Assembly (NCBI RefSeq): GCF_036588685.1
Contig: NC_086382.1
Location: forward strand, 5,649,467 to 5,713,466
Direction: 5' to 3'
Length of the DNA: 64,000 bases
Source: Mytilus trossulus
Taxonomy: Eukaryota; Mollusca; Bivalvia; Mytilida; Mytilidae
The notes below the pieces were generated by a model. It was not told the origin of the DNA and did not search any database. It saw nothing but the letters and a program-made list of their open reading frames with translations. This document shows positions 46,201 through 61,200 of this stretch, piece after piece (the first letter of the stretch is position 1; each line of letters opens with the position of its first letter). The position numbers and the translations under genes are program-made.

Positions 46201-49200
46201 GCATTTTTATATGTAAATATGTGCTATGGCCTAAATTGACCCTAAATTATTTTTAGTCATACTTGGCCTAAGACCCTTTTAAACTAATATGATATGTTAT
46301 TTGTAAGTTTTCTTTCCATTTAAAGTACATTAAGTACATATGTAAGGATTATTTATAATCAAAAAGCTTCACAAATTTAAAATTGCTGGAAAATATTACA
46401 TCTTCATGTAAGGCTCCCCTTCATTGGAAAACCTTCATTTTTAGGCACAGGCTCATATAAATTTGACTTTTGAAAAATTATGCTAAGTCTGATATATAAA
46501 ATGAGTACTGTATTGCTTTAAATACATGATGTATTATATATTAAGGCATTTTAAAGTATATTTTTGCAATATTTTAATTTTAAAAGCCCCAAATGTTGAT
46601 AGTTGAAATTTCTCAATTTTAACGTCCAAATTTAACACGTAAAGTTGAATATAGAATTAATCATAGTGTCTATAATATATATCCTATTGCTATGAAACTT
46701 TGTAAGCAGTCTTATAATATATTAAGCTTTTGTCATACCAAGTTTTATAAAGATTGGGCAACTTTTTCTATCCTATTAGGTCCGAGTACACAGTTATCGT
46801 CCTTTGATTTTCGTTGTCCACGAATATAGTCCTTAATGTGGACAGTGTGTTACTTGCCAATTTATGTTATACCCCTTCCAAATTTAATTCTCCATGTTTT
46901 ATGCCTCATATAGCAAGTTGGGGGGTGAAATGACACTGTAAAAAAATTTGGGTCATAAATATTTAGGTAAAGTAGTGATTAGGTCCAGCTGAAAAAGGTC
47001 AAAAATTAGCACTTCGGAAGCTGTCAAAAGATTTCAAGACCCCCTTAACACAAAATTGTCCATATTTTGAGTTAGAGCTGATGAAGTTTTCTATAATTTT
47101 GATATAATTTGTCCCAAAAGTAGTACAACACACTGTACAAATGTTATTGAGAAAGCGCAGGTGAGATTTTTTTTATTTACATTTATTGTCTAAAAGAAAT
47201 GCACTACGAAATAACTGTGTACTCGGACCTAAGAGGTGAAATCAGGAAATATAGAATCTGTACTTTGGCAACTTCCCTGAATGATCTGATGGTGTCAATT
47301 TGTCAAATAGCATAAAACTAAAGGATTTAAACTTTTATTTGATAGAATTTCTGCAAAAATTACCAATTTTGGCATTATATGGTCAAAATAAGCATTTCAT
47401 AGCTTTTTCAATTTTGATGCATAAGTGGCATTTTGACTTTCTATCTGACATGTTTTCATGTGTCAATTTTTGTGTTTCTATGCTTTAATCCAGTTGTATT
47501 ACTCATTTGTGAACTCTGAATCTACAGAAAAGAAGATTATCTCAGACAATATGAGCAAAGTGTGTTGTATAAATGACCCTCATCTAACGCCCTGTTTGGA
47601 TCAAGTTAAATGTGAGGAGCATGGTACATAAAAGTTGAAGTCCATAATAAAGACCTCACTAAAATTGTATAAAAAGCATTTAACAATGTCTTTTGTACCT
47701 GTTTCATTTCACATAATATCTTTCTTTACCTCTTTAGGATACCATGTGGTTCAAATATAAGCCTGTTGAGACTAAAATTGATGCAAGTATTTCACTAAAA
47801 AGTGAAAAATCTTTGTATCAGACCATACTGTCTGCTCAAAAAGTTGAATGTAATAGGCTTTTTGTGCTCAGATTTATTGTATCATGTCACCTGAGTATAG
47901 AAATGATAGAAAAGACACAATTTTTTTATTTCCTATAGCTTCAATATGCATTTTTAAATGTAAATATGTGCTATGGCCTAAATTGACCCTAAATTATTTT
48001 TAGTCATACTTGGCCTAAGACCCTTTTAAACTAATATGATATGTTATTTGTAAGTTTTCTTTCCATTTAAAGTACATTAAGTACATATGTAAGGATTATT
48101 TATAATCAAAAAGCTTCACAAATTTAAAATTGCTGGAAAATATTACATCTTCATGTAAGGCTCCCCTTCATTGGAAAACCTTCATTTTTAGGCACAGGCT
48201 CATATAAATTTGACTTTTGAAAAATTATGCTAAGTCTGATATATAAAATGAGTACTGTATTGCTTTAAATACATGATGTATTATATATTAAGGCATTTTA
48301 AAGTATATTTTTGCAATATTTTAATTTTAAAAGCCCCAAATGTTGATAGTTGAAATTTCTCAATTTTAACGTCCAAATTTAACACGTAAAGTTGAATATA
48401 GAATTAATCATAGTGTCTATAATATATATCCTATTGCTATGAAACTTTGTAAGCAGTCTTATAATATATTAAGCTTTTGTCATACCAAGTTTTATAAAGA
48501 TTGGGCAACTTTTTCTATCCTATTAGGTCCGAGTACACAGTTATCGTCCTTTGATTTTCGTTGTCCACGAATATAGTCCTTAATGTGGACAGTGTGTTAC
48601 TTGCCAATTTATGTTATACCCCTTCCAAATTTAATTCTCCATGTTTTATGCCTCATATAGCAAGTTGGGGGGTGAAATGACACTGTAAAAAAATTTGGGT
48701 CATAAATATTTAGGTAAAGTAGTGATTAGGTCCAGCTGAAAAAGGTCAAAAATTAGCACTTCGGAAGCTGTCAAAAGATTTCAAGACCCCCTTAACACAA
48801 AATTGTCCATATTTTGAGTTAGAGCTGATGAAGTTTTCTATAATTTTGATATAATTTGTCCCAAAAGTAGTACAACACACTGTACAAATGTTATTGAGAA
48901 AGCGCAGGTGAGATTTTTTTTATTTACATTTATTGTCTAAAAGAAATGCACTACGAAATAACTGTGTACTCGGACCTAAGAGGTGAAATCAGGAAATATA
49001 GAATCTGTACTTTGGCAACTTCCCTGAATGATCTGATGGTGTCAATTTGTCAAATAGCATAAAACTAAAGGATTTAAACTTTTATTTGATAGAATTTCTG
49101 CAAAAATTACCAATTTTGGCATTATATGGTCAAAATAAGCATTTCATAGCTTTTTCAATTTTGATGCATAAGTGGCATTTTGACTTTCTATCTGACATGT

Positions 49201-52200
49201 TTTCATGTGTCAATTTTTGTGTTTCTATGCTTTAATCCAGTTGTATTACTCATTTGTGAACTCTGAATCTACAGAAAAGAAGATTATCTCAGACAATATG
49301 AGCAAAGTGTGTTGTATAAATGACCCTCATCTAACGCCCTGTTTGGATCAAGTTAAATGTGAGGAGCATGGTACATAAAAGTTGAAGTCCATAATAAAGA
49401 CCTCACTAAAATTGTATAAAAAGCATTTAACAATGTCTTTTGTACCTGTTTCATTTCACATAATATCTTTCTTTACCTCTTTAGGATACCATGTGGTTCA
49501 AATATAAGCCTGTTGAGACTAAAATTGATGCAAGTATTTCACTAAAAAGTGAAAAATCTTTGTATCAGACCATACTGTCTGCTCAAAAAGTTGAATGTAA
49601 TAGGCTTTTTGTGCTCAGATTTATTGTATCATGTCACCTGAGTATAGAAATGATAGAAAAGACACAATTTTTTTATTTCCTATAGCTTCAATATGCATTT
49701 TTAAATGTAAATATGTGCTATGGCCTAAATTGACCCTAAATTATTTTTAGTCATACTTGGCCTAAGACCCTTTTAAACTAATATGATATGTTATTTGTAA
49801 GTTTTCTTTCCATTTAAAGTACATTAAGTACATATGTAAGGATTATTTATAATCAAAAAGCTTCACAAATTTAAAATTGCTGGAAAATATTACATCTTCA
49901 TGTAAGGCTCCCCTTCATTGGAAAACCTTCATTTTTAGGCACAGGCTCATATAAATTTGACTTTTGAAAAATTATGCTAAGTCTGATATATAAAATGAGT
50001 ACTGTATTGCTTTAAATACATGATGTATTATATATTAAGGCATTTTAAAGTATATTTTTGCAATATTTTAATTTTAAAAGCCCCAAATGTTGATAGTTGA
50101 AATTTCTCAATTTTAACGTCCAAATTTAACACGTAAAGTTGAATATAGAATTAATCATAGTGTCTATAATATATATCCTATTGCTATGAAACTTTGTAAG
50201 CAGTCTTATAATATATTAAGCTTTTGTCATACCAAGTTTTATAAAGATTGGGCAACTTTTTCTATCCTATTAGGTCCGAGTACACAGTTATCGTCCTTTG
50301 ATTTTCGTTGTCCACGAATATAGTCCTTAATGTGGACAGTGTGTTACTTGCCAATTTATGTTATACCCCTTCCAAATTTAATTCTCCATGTTTTATGCCT
50401 CATATAGCAAGTTGGGGGGTGAAATGACACTGTAAAAAAATTTGGGTCATAAATATTTAGGTAAAGTAGTGATTAGGTCCAGCTGAAAAAGGTCAAAAAT
50501 TAGCACTTCGGAAGCTGTCAAAAGATTTCAAGACCCCCTTAACACAAAATTGTCCATATTTTGAGTTAGAGCTGATGAAGTTTTCTATAATTTTGATATA
50601 ATTTGTCCCAAAAGTAGTACAACACACTGTACAAATGTTATTGAGAAAGCGCAGGTGAGATTTTTTTTATTTACATTTATTGTCTAAAAGAAATGCACTA
50701 CGAAATAACTGTGTACTCGGACCTAAGAGGTGAAATCAGGAAATATAGAATCTGTACTTTGGCAACTTCCCTGAATGATCTGATGGTGTCAATTTGTCAA
50801 ATAGCATAAAACTAAAGGATTTAAACTTTTATTTGATAGAATTTCTGCAAAAATTACCAATTTTGGCATTATATGGTCAAAATAAGCATTTCATAGCTTT
50901 TTCAATTTTGATGCATAAGTGGCATTTTGACTTTCTATCTGACATGTTTTCATGTGTCAATTTTTGTGTTTCTATGCTTTAATCCAGTTGTATTACTCAT
51001 TTGTGAACTCTGAATCTACAGAAAAGAAGATTATCTCAGACAATATGAGCAAAGTGTGTTGTATAAATGACCCTCATCTAACGCCCTGTTTGGATCAAGT
51101 TAAATGTGAGGAGCATGGTACATAAAAGTTGAAGTCCATAATAAAGACCTCACTAAAATTGTATAAAAAGCATTTAACAATGTCTTTTGTACCTGTTTCA
51201 TTTCACATAATATCTTTCTTTACCTCTTTAGGATACCATGTGGTTCAAATATAAGCCTGTTGAGACTAAAATTGATGCAAGTATTTCACTAAAAAGTGAA
51301 AAATCTTTGTATCAGACCATACTGTCTGCTCAAAAAGTTGAATGTAATAGGCTTTTTGTGCTCAGATTTATTGTATCAGGTCACCTGAGTATAGAAATGA
51401 TAGAAAAGACACAATTTTTTTATTTCCTATAGCTTCAATATGCATTTTTAAATGTAAATATGTGCTATGGCCTAAATTGACCCTAAATTATTTTTAGTCA
51501 TACTTGGCCTAAGACCCTTTTAAACTAATATGATATGTTATTTGTAAGTTTTCTTTCCATTTAAAGTACATTAAGTACATATGTAAGGATTATTTATAAT
51601 CAAAAAGCTTCACAAATTTAAAATTGCTGGAAAATATTACATCTTCATGTAAGGCTCCCCTTCATTGGAAAACCTTCATTTTTAGGCACAGGCTCATATA
51701 AATTTGACTTTTGAAAAATTATGCTAAGTCTGATATATAAAATGAGTACTGTATTGCTTTAAATACATGATGTATTATATATTAAGGCATTTTAAAGTAT
51801 ATTTTTGCAATATTTTAATTTTAAAAGCCCCAAATGTTGATAGTTGAAATTTCTCAATTTTAACGTCCAAATTTAACACGTAAAGTTGAATATAGAATTA
51901 ATCATAGTGTCTATAATATATATCCTATTGCTATGAAACTTTGTAAGCAGTCTTATAATATATTAAGCTTTTGTCATACCAAGTTTTATAAAGATTGGGC
52001 AACTTTTTCTATCCTATTAGGTCCGAGTACACAGTTATCGTCCTTTGATTTTCGTTGTCCACGAATATAGTCCTTAATGTGGACAGTGTGTTACTTGCCA
52101 ATTTATGTTATACCCCTTCCAAATTTAATTCTCCATGTTTTATGCCTCATATAGCAAGTTGGGGGGTGAAATGACACTGTACAAAAATTTGGGTCATAAA

Positions 52201-55200
52201 TATTTAGGTAAAGTAGTGATTAGGTCCAGCTGAAAAAGGTCAAAAATTAGCACTTCGGAAGCTGTCAAAAGATTTCAAGACCCCCTTAACACAAAATTGT
52301 CCATATTTTGAGTTAGAGCTGATGAAGTTTTCTATAATTTTGATATAATTTGTCCCAAAAGTAGTACAACACACTGTACAAATGTTATTGAGAAAGCGCA
52401 GGTGAGATTTTTTTTATTTACATTTATTGTCTAAAAGAAATGCACTACGAAATAACTGTGTACTCGGACCTAAGAGGTGAAATCAGGAAATATAGAATCT
52501 GTACTTTGGCAACTTCCCTGAATGATCTGATGGTGTCAATTTGTCAAATAGCATAAAACTAAAGGATTTAAACTTTTATTTGATAGAATTTCTGCAAAAA
52601 TTACCAATTTTGGCATTATATGGTCAAAATAAGCATTTCATAGCTTTTTCAATTTTGATGCATAAGTGGCATTTTGACTTTCTATCTGACATGTTTTCAT
52701 GTGTCAATTTTTGTGTTTCTATGCTTTAATCCAGTTGTATTACTCATTTGTGAACTCTGAATCTACAGAAAAGAAGATTATCTCAGACAATATGAGCAAA
52801 GTGTGTTGTATAAATGACCCTCATCTAACGCCCTGTTTGGATCAAGTTAAATGTGAGGAGCATGGTACATAAAAGTTGAAGTCCATAATAAAGACCTCAC
52901 TAAAATTGTATAAAAAGCATTTAACAATGTCTTTTGTACCTGTTTCATTTCACATAATATCTTTCTTTACCTCTTTAGGATACCATGTGGTTCAAATATA
53001 AGCCTGTTGAGACTAAAATTGATGCAAGTATTTCACTAAAAAGTGAAAAATCTTTGTATCAGACCATACTGTCTGCTCAAAAAGTTGAATGTAATAGGCT
53101 TTTTGTGCTCAGATTTATTGTATCATGTCACCTGAGTATAGAAATGATAGAAAAGACACAATTTTTTTATTTCCTATAGCTTCAATATGCATTTTTAAAT
53201 GTAAATATGTGCTATGGCCTAAATTGACCCTAAATTATTTTTAGTCATACTTGGCCTAAGACCCTTTTAAACTAATATGATATGTTATTTGTAAGTTTTC
53301 TTTCCATTTAAAGTACATTAAGTACATATGTAAGGATTATTTATAATCAAAAAGCTTCACAAATTTAAAATTGCTGGAAAATATTACATCTTCATGTAAG
53401 GCTCCCCTTCATTGGAAAACCTTCATTTTTAGGCACAGGCTCATATAAATTTGACTTTTGAAAAATTATGCTAAGTCTGATATATAAAATGAGTACTGTA
53501 TTGCTTTAAATACATGATGTATTATATATTAAGGCATTTTAAAGTATATTTTTGCAATATTTTAATTTTAAAAGCCCCAAATGTTGATAGTTGAAATTTC
53601 TCAATTTTAACGTCCAAATTTAACACGTAAAGTTGAATATAGAATTAATCATAGTGTCTATAATATATATCCTATTGCTATGAAACTTTGTAAGCAGTCT
53701 TATAATATATTAAGCTTTTGTCATACCAAGTTTTATAAAGATTGGGCAACTTTTTCTATCCTATTAGGTCCGAGTACACAGTTATCGCCCTTTGATTTTC
53801 GTTGTCCACGAATATAGTCCTTAATGTGGACAGTGTGTTACTTGCCAATTTATGTTATACCCCTTCCAAATTTAATTCTCCATGTTTTATGCCTCATATA
53901 GCAAGTTGGGGGGTGAAATGACACTGTAAAAAAATTTGGGTCATAAATATTTAGGTAAAGTAGTGATTAGGTCCAGCTGAAAAAGGTCAAAAATTAGCAC
54001 TTCGGAAGCTGTCAAAAGATTTCAAGACCCCCTTAACACAAAATTGTCCATATTTTGAGTTAGAGCTGATGAAGTTTTCTATAATTTTGATATAATTTGT
54101 CCCAAAAGTAGTACAACACACTGTACAAATGTTATTGAGAAAGCGCAGGTGAGATTTTTTTTATTTACATTTATTGTCTAAAAGAAATGCACTACGAAAT
54201 AACTGTGTACTCGGACCTAAGAGGTGAAATCAGGAAATATAGAATCTGTACTTTGGCAACTTCCCTGAATGATCTGATGGTGTCAATTTGTCAAATAGCA
54301 TAAAACTAAAGGATTTAAACTTTTATTTGATAGAATTTCTGCAAAAATTACCAATTTTGGCATTATATGGTCAAAATAAGCATTTCATAGCTTTTTCAAT
54401 TTTGATGCATAAGTGGCATTTTGACTTTCTATCTGACATGTTTTCATGTGTCAATTTTTGTGTTTCTATGCTTTAATCCAGTTGTATTACTCATTTGTGA
54501 ACTCTGAATCTACAGAAAAGAAGATTATCTCAGACAATATGAGCAAAGTGTGTTGTATAAATGACCCTCATCTAACGCCCTGTTTGGATCAAGTTAAATG
54601 TGAGGAGCATGGTACATAAAAGTTGAAGTCCATAATAAAGACCTCACTAAAATTGTATAAAAAGCATTTAACAATGTCTTTTGTACCTGTTTCATTTCAC
54701 ATAATATCTTTCTTTACCTCTTTAGGATACCATGTGGTTCAAATATAAGCCTGTTGAGACTAAAATTGATGCAAGTATTTCACTAAAAAGTGAAAAATCT
54801 TTGTATCAGACCATACTGTCTGCTCAAAAAGTTGAATGTAATAGGCTTTTTGTGCTCAGATTTATTGTATCATGTCACCTGAGTATAGAAATGATAGAAA
54901 AGACACAATTTTTTTATTTCCTATAGCTTCAATATGCATTTTTAAATGTAAATATGTGCTATGGCCTAAATTGACCCTAAATTATTTTTAGTCATACTTG
55001 GCCTAAGACCCTTTTAAACTAATATGATATGTTATTTGTAAGTTTTCTTTCCATTTAAAGTACATTAAGTACATATGTAAGGATTATTTATAATCAAAAA
55101 GCTTCACAAATTTAAAATTGCTGGAAAATATTACATCTTCATGTAAGGCTCCCCTTCATTGGAAAACCTTCATTTTTAGGCACAGGCTCATATAAATTTG

Positions 55201-58200
55201 ACTTTTGAAAAATTATGCTAAGTCTGATATATAAAATGAGTACTGTATTGCTTTAAATACATGATGTATTATATATTAAGGCATTTTAAAGTATATTTTT
55301 GCAATATTTTAATTTTAAAAGCCCCAAATGTTGATAGTTGAAATTTCTCAATTTTAACGTCCAAATTTAACACGTAAAGTTGAATATAGAATTAATCATA
55401 GTGTCTATAATATATATCCTATTGCTATGAAACTTTGTAAGCAGTCTTATAATATATTAAGCTTTTGTCATACCAAGTTTTATAAAGATTGGGCAACTTT
55501 TTCTATCCTATTAGGTCCGAGTACACAGTTATCGTCCTTTGATTTTCGTTGTCCACGAATATAGTCCTTAATGTGGACAGTGTGTTACTTGCCAATTTAT
55601 GTTATACCCCTTCCAAATTTAATTCTCCATGTTTTATGCCTCATATAGCAAGTTGGGGGGTGAAATGACACTGTAAAAAAATTTGGGTCATAAATATTTA
55701 GGTAAAGTAGTGATTAGGTCCAGCTGAAAAAGGTCAAAAATTAGCACTTCGGAAGCTGTCAAAAGATTTCAAGACCCCCTTAACACAAAATTGTCCATAT
55801 TTTGAGTTAGAGCTGATGAAGTTTTCTATAATTTTGATATAATTTGTCCCAAAAGTAGTACAACACACTGTACAAATGTTATTGAGAAAGCGCAGGTGAG
55901 ATTTTTTTTATTTACATTTATTGTCTAAAAGAAATGCACTACGAAATAACTGTGTACTCGGACCTAAGAGGTGAAATCAGGAAATATAGAATCTGTACTT
56001 TGGCAACTTCCCTGAATGATCTGATGGTGTCAATTTGTCAAATAGCATAAAACTAAAGGATTTAAACTTTTATTTGATAGAATTTCTGCAAAAATTACCA
56101 ATTTTGGCATTATATGGTCAAAATAAGCATTTCATAGCTTTTTCAATTTTGATGCATAAGTGGCATTTTGACTTTCTATCTGACATGTTTTCATGTGTCA
56201 ATTTTTGTGTTTCTATGCTTTAATCCAGTTGTATTACTCATTTGTGAACTCTGAATCTACAGAAAAGAAGATTATCTCAGACAATATGAGCAAAGTGTGT
56301 TGTATAAATGACCCTCATCTAACGCCCTGTTTGGATCAAGTTAAATGTGAGGAGCATGGTACATAAAAGTTGAAGTCCATAATAAAGACCTCACTAAAAT
56401 TGTATAAAAAGCATTTAACAATGTCTTTTGTACCTGTTTCATTTCACATAATATCTTTCTTTACCTCTTTAGGATACCATGTGGTTCAAATATAAGCCTG
56501 TTGAGACTAAAATTGATGCAAGTATTTCACTAAAAAGTGAAAAATCTTTGTATCAGACCATACTGTCTGCTCAAAAAGTTGAATGTAATAGGCTTTTTGT
56601 GCTCAGATTTATTGTATCATGTCACCTGAGTATAGAAATGATAGAAAAGACACAATTTTTTTATTTCCTATAGCTTCAATATGCATTTTTAAATGTAAAT
56701 ATGTGCTATGGCCTAAATTGACCCTAAATTATTTTTAGTCATACTTGGCCTAAGACCCTTTTAAACTAATATGATATGTTATTTGTAAGTTTTCTTTCCA
56801 TTTAAAGTACATTAAGTACATATGTAAGGATTATTTATAATCAAAAAGCTTCACAAATTTAAAATTGCTGGAAAATATTACATCTTCATGTAAGGCTCCC
56901 CTTCATTGGAAAACCTTCATTTTTAGGCACAGGCTCATATAAATTTGACTTTTGAAAAATTATGCTAAGTCTGATATATAAAATGAGTACTGTATTGCTT
57001 TAAATACATGATGTATTATATATTAAGGCATTTTAAAGTATATTTTTGCAATATTTTAATTTTAAAAGCCCCAAATGTTGATAGTTGAAATTTCTCAATT
57101 TTAACGTCCAAATTTAACACGTAAAGTTGAATATAGAATTAATCATAGTGTCTATAATATATATCCTATTGCTATGAAACTTTGTAAGCAGTCTTATAAT
57201 ATATTAAGCTTTTGTCATACCAAGTTTTATAAAGATTGGGCAACTTTTTCTATCCTATTAGGTCCGAGTACACAGTTATCGTCCTTTGATTTTCGTTGTC
57301 CACGAATATAGTCCTTAATGTGGACAGTGTGTTACTTGCCAATTTATGTTATACCCCTTCCAAATTTAATTCTCCATGTTTTATGCCTCATATAGCAAGT
57401 TGGGGGGTGAAATGACACTGTAAAAAAATTTGGGTCATAAATATTTAGGTAAAGTAGTGATTAGGTCCAGCTGAAAAAGGTCAAAAATTAGCACTTCGGA
57501 AGCTGTCAAAAGATTTCAAGACCCCCTTAACACAAAATTGTCCATATTTTGAGTTAGAGCTGATGAAGTTTTCTATAATTTTGATATAATTTGTCCCAAA
57601 AGTAGTACAACACACTGTACAAATGTTATTGAGAAAGCGCAGGTGAGATTTTTTTTATTTACATTTATTGTCTAAAAGAAATGCACTACGAAATAACTGT
57701 GTACTCGGACCTAAGAGGTGAAATCAGGAAATATAGAATCTGTACTTTGGCAACTTCCCTGAATGATCTGATGGTGTCAATTTGTCAAATAGCATAAAAC
57801 TAAAGGATTTAAACTTTTATTTGATAGAATTTCTGCAAAAATTACCAATTTTGGCATTATATGGTCAAAATAAGCATTTCATAGCTTTTTCAATTTTGAT
57901 GCATAAGTGGCATTTTGACTTTCTATCTGACATGTTTTCATGTGTCAATTTTTGTGTTTCTATGCTTTAATCCAGTTGTATTACTCATTTGTGAACTCTG
58001 AATCTACAGAAAAGAAGATTATCTCAGACAATATGAGCAAAGTGTGTTGTATAAATGACCCTCATCTAACGCCCTGTTTGGATCAAGTTAAATGTGAGGA
58101 GCATGGTACATAAAAGTTGAAGTCCATAATAAAGACCTCACTAAAATTGTATAAAAAGCATTTAACAATGTCTTTTGTACCTGTTTCATTTCACATAATA

Positions 58201-61200
58201 TCTTTCTTTACCTCTTTAGGATACCATGTGGTTCAAATATAAGCCTGTTGAGACTAAAATTGATGCAAGTATTTCACTAAAAAGTGAAAAATCTTTGTAT
58301 CAGACCATACTGTCTGCTCAAAAAGTTGAATGTAATAGGCTTTTTGTGCTCAGATTTATTGTATCATGTCACCTGAGTATAGAAATGATAGAAAAGACAC
58401 AATTTTTTTATTTCCTATAGCTTCAATATGCATTTTTAAATGTAAATATGTGCTATGGCCTAAATTGACCCTAAATTATTTTTAGTCATACTTGGCCTAA
58501 GACCCTTTTAAACTAATATGATATGTTATTTGTAAGTTTTCTTTCCATTTAAAGTACATTAAGTACATATGTAAGGATTATTTATAATCAAAAAGCTTCA
58601 CAAATTTAAAATTGCTGGAAAATATTACATCTTCATGTAAGGCTCCCCTTCATTGGAAAACCTTCATTTTTAGGCACAGGCTCATATAAATTTGACTTTT
58701 GAAAAATTATGCTAAGTCTGATATATAAAATGAGTACTGTATTGCTTTAAATACATGATGTATTATATATTAAGGCATTTTAAAGTATATTTTTGCAATA
58801 TTTTAATTTTAAAAGCCCCAAATGTTGATAGTTGAAATTTCTCAATTTTAACGTCCAAATTTAACACGTAAAGTTGAATATAGAATTAATCATAGTGTCT
58901 ATAATATATATCCTATTGCTATGAAACTTTGTAAGCAGTCTTATAATATATTAAGCTTTTGTCATACCAAGTTTTATAAAGATTGGGCAACTTTTTCTAT
59001 CCTATTAGGTCCGAGTACACAGTTATCGTCCTTTGATTTTCGTTGTCCACGAATATAGTCCTTAATGTGGACAGTGTGTTACTTGCCAATTTATGTTATA
59101 CCCCTTCCAAATTTAATTCTCCATGTTTTATGCCTCATATAGCAAGTTGGGGGGTGAAATGACACTGTAAAAAAATTTGGGTCATAAATATTTAGGTAAA
59201 GTAGTGATTAGGTCCAGCTGAAAAAGGTCAAAAATTAGCACTTCGGAAGCTGTCAAAAGATTTCAAGACCCCCTTAACACAAAATTGTCCATATTTTGAG
59301 TTAGAGCTGATGAAGTTTTCTATAATTTTGATATAATTTGTCCCAAAAGTAGTACAACACACTGTACAAATGTTATTGAGAAAGCGCAGGTGAGATTTTT
59401 TTTATTTACATTTATTGTCTAAAAGAAATGCACTACGAAATAACTGTGTACTCGGACCTAAGAGGTGAAATCAGGAAATATAGAATCTGTACTTTGGCAA
59501 CTTCCCTGAATGATCTGATGGTGTCAATTTGTCAAATAGCATAAAACTAAAGGATTTAAACTTTTATTTGATAGAATTTCTGCAAAAATTACCAATTTTG
59601 GCATTATATGGTCAAAATAAGCATTTCATAGCTTTTTCAATTTTGATGCATAAGTGGCATTTTGACTTTCTATCTGACATGTTTTCATGTGTCAATTTTT
59701 GTGTTTCTATGCTTTAATCCAGTTGTATTACTCATTTGTGAACTCTGAATCTACAGAAAAGAAGATTATCTCAGACAATATGAGCAAAGTGTGTTGTATA
59801 AATGACCCTCATCTAACGCCCTGTTTGGATCAAGTTAAATGTGAGGAGCATGGTACATAAAAGTTGAAGTCCATAATAAAGACCTCACTAAAATTGTATA
59901 AAAAGCATTTAACAATGTCTTTTGTACCTGTTTCATTTCACATAATATCTTTCTTTACCTCTTTAGGATACCATGTGGTTCAAATATAAGCCTGTTGAGA
60001 CTAAAATTGATGCAAGTATTTCACTAAAAAGTGAAAAATCTTTGTATCAGACCATACTGTCTGCTCAAAAAGTTGAATGTAATAGGCTTTTTGTGCTCAG
60101 ATTTATTGTATCATGTCACCTGAGTATAGAAATGATAGAAAAGACACAATTTTTTTATTTCCTATAGCTTCAATATGCATTTTTAAATGTAAATATGTGC
60201 TATGGCCTAAATTGACCCTAAATTATTTTTAGTCATACTTGGCCTAAGACCCTTTTAAACTAATATGATATGTTATTTGTAAGTTTTCTTTCCATTTAAA
60301 GTACATTAAGTACATATGTAAGGATTATTTATAATCAAAAAGCTTCACAAATTTAAAATTGCTGGAAAATATTACATCTTCATGTAAGGCTCCCCTTCAT
60401 TGGAAAACCTTCATTTTTAGGCACAGGCTCATATAAATTTGACTTTTGAAAAATTATGCTAAGTCTGATATATAAAATGAGTACTGTATTGCTTTAAATA
60501 CATGATGTATTATATATTAAGGCATTTTAAAGTATATTTTTGCAATATTTTAATTTTAAAAGCCCCAAATGTTGATAGTTGAAATTTCTCAATTTTAACG
60601 TCCAAATTTAACACGTAAAGTTGAATATAGAATTAATCATAGTGTCTATAATATATATCCTATTGCTATGAAACTTTGTAAGCAGTCTTATAATATATTA
60701 AGCTTTTGTCATACCAAGTTTTATAAAGATTGGGCAACTTTTTCTATCCTATTAGGTCCGAGTACACAGTTATCGTCCTTTGATTTTCGTTGTCCACGAA
60801 TATAGTCCTTAATGTGGACAGTGTGTTACTTGCCAATTTATGTTATACCCCTTCCAAATTTAATTCTCCATGTTTTATGCCTCATATAGCAAGTTGGGGG
60901 GTGAAATGACACTGTAAAAAAATTTGGGTCATAAATATTTAGGTAAAGTAGTGATTAGGTCCAGCTGAAAAAGGTCAAAAATTAGCACTTCGGAAGCTGT
61001 CAAAAGATTTCAAGACCCCCTTAACACAAAATTGTCCATATTTTGAGTTAGAGCTGATGAAGTTTTCTATAATTTTGATATAATTTGTCCCAAAAGTAGT
61101 ACAACACACTGTACAAATGTTATTGAGAAAGCGCAGGTGAGATTTTTTTTATTTACATTTATTGTCTAAAAGAAATGCACTACGAAATAACTGTGTACTC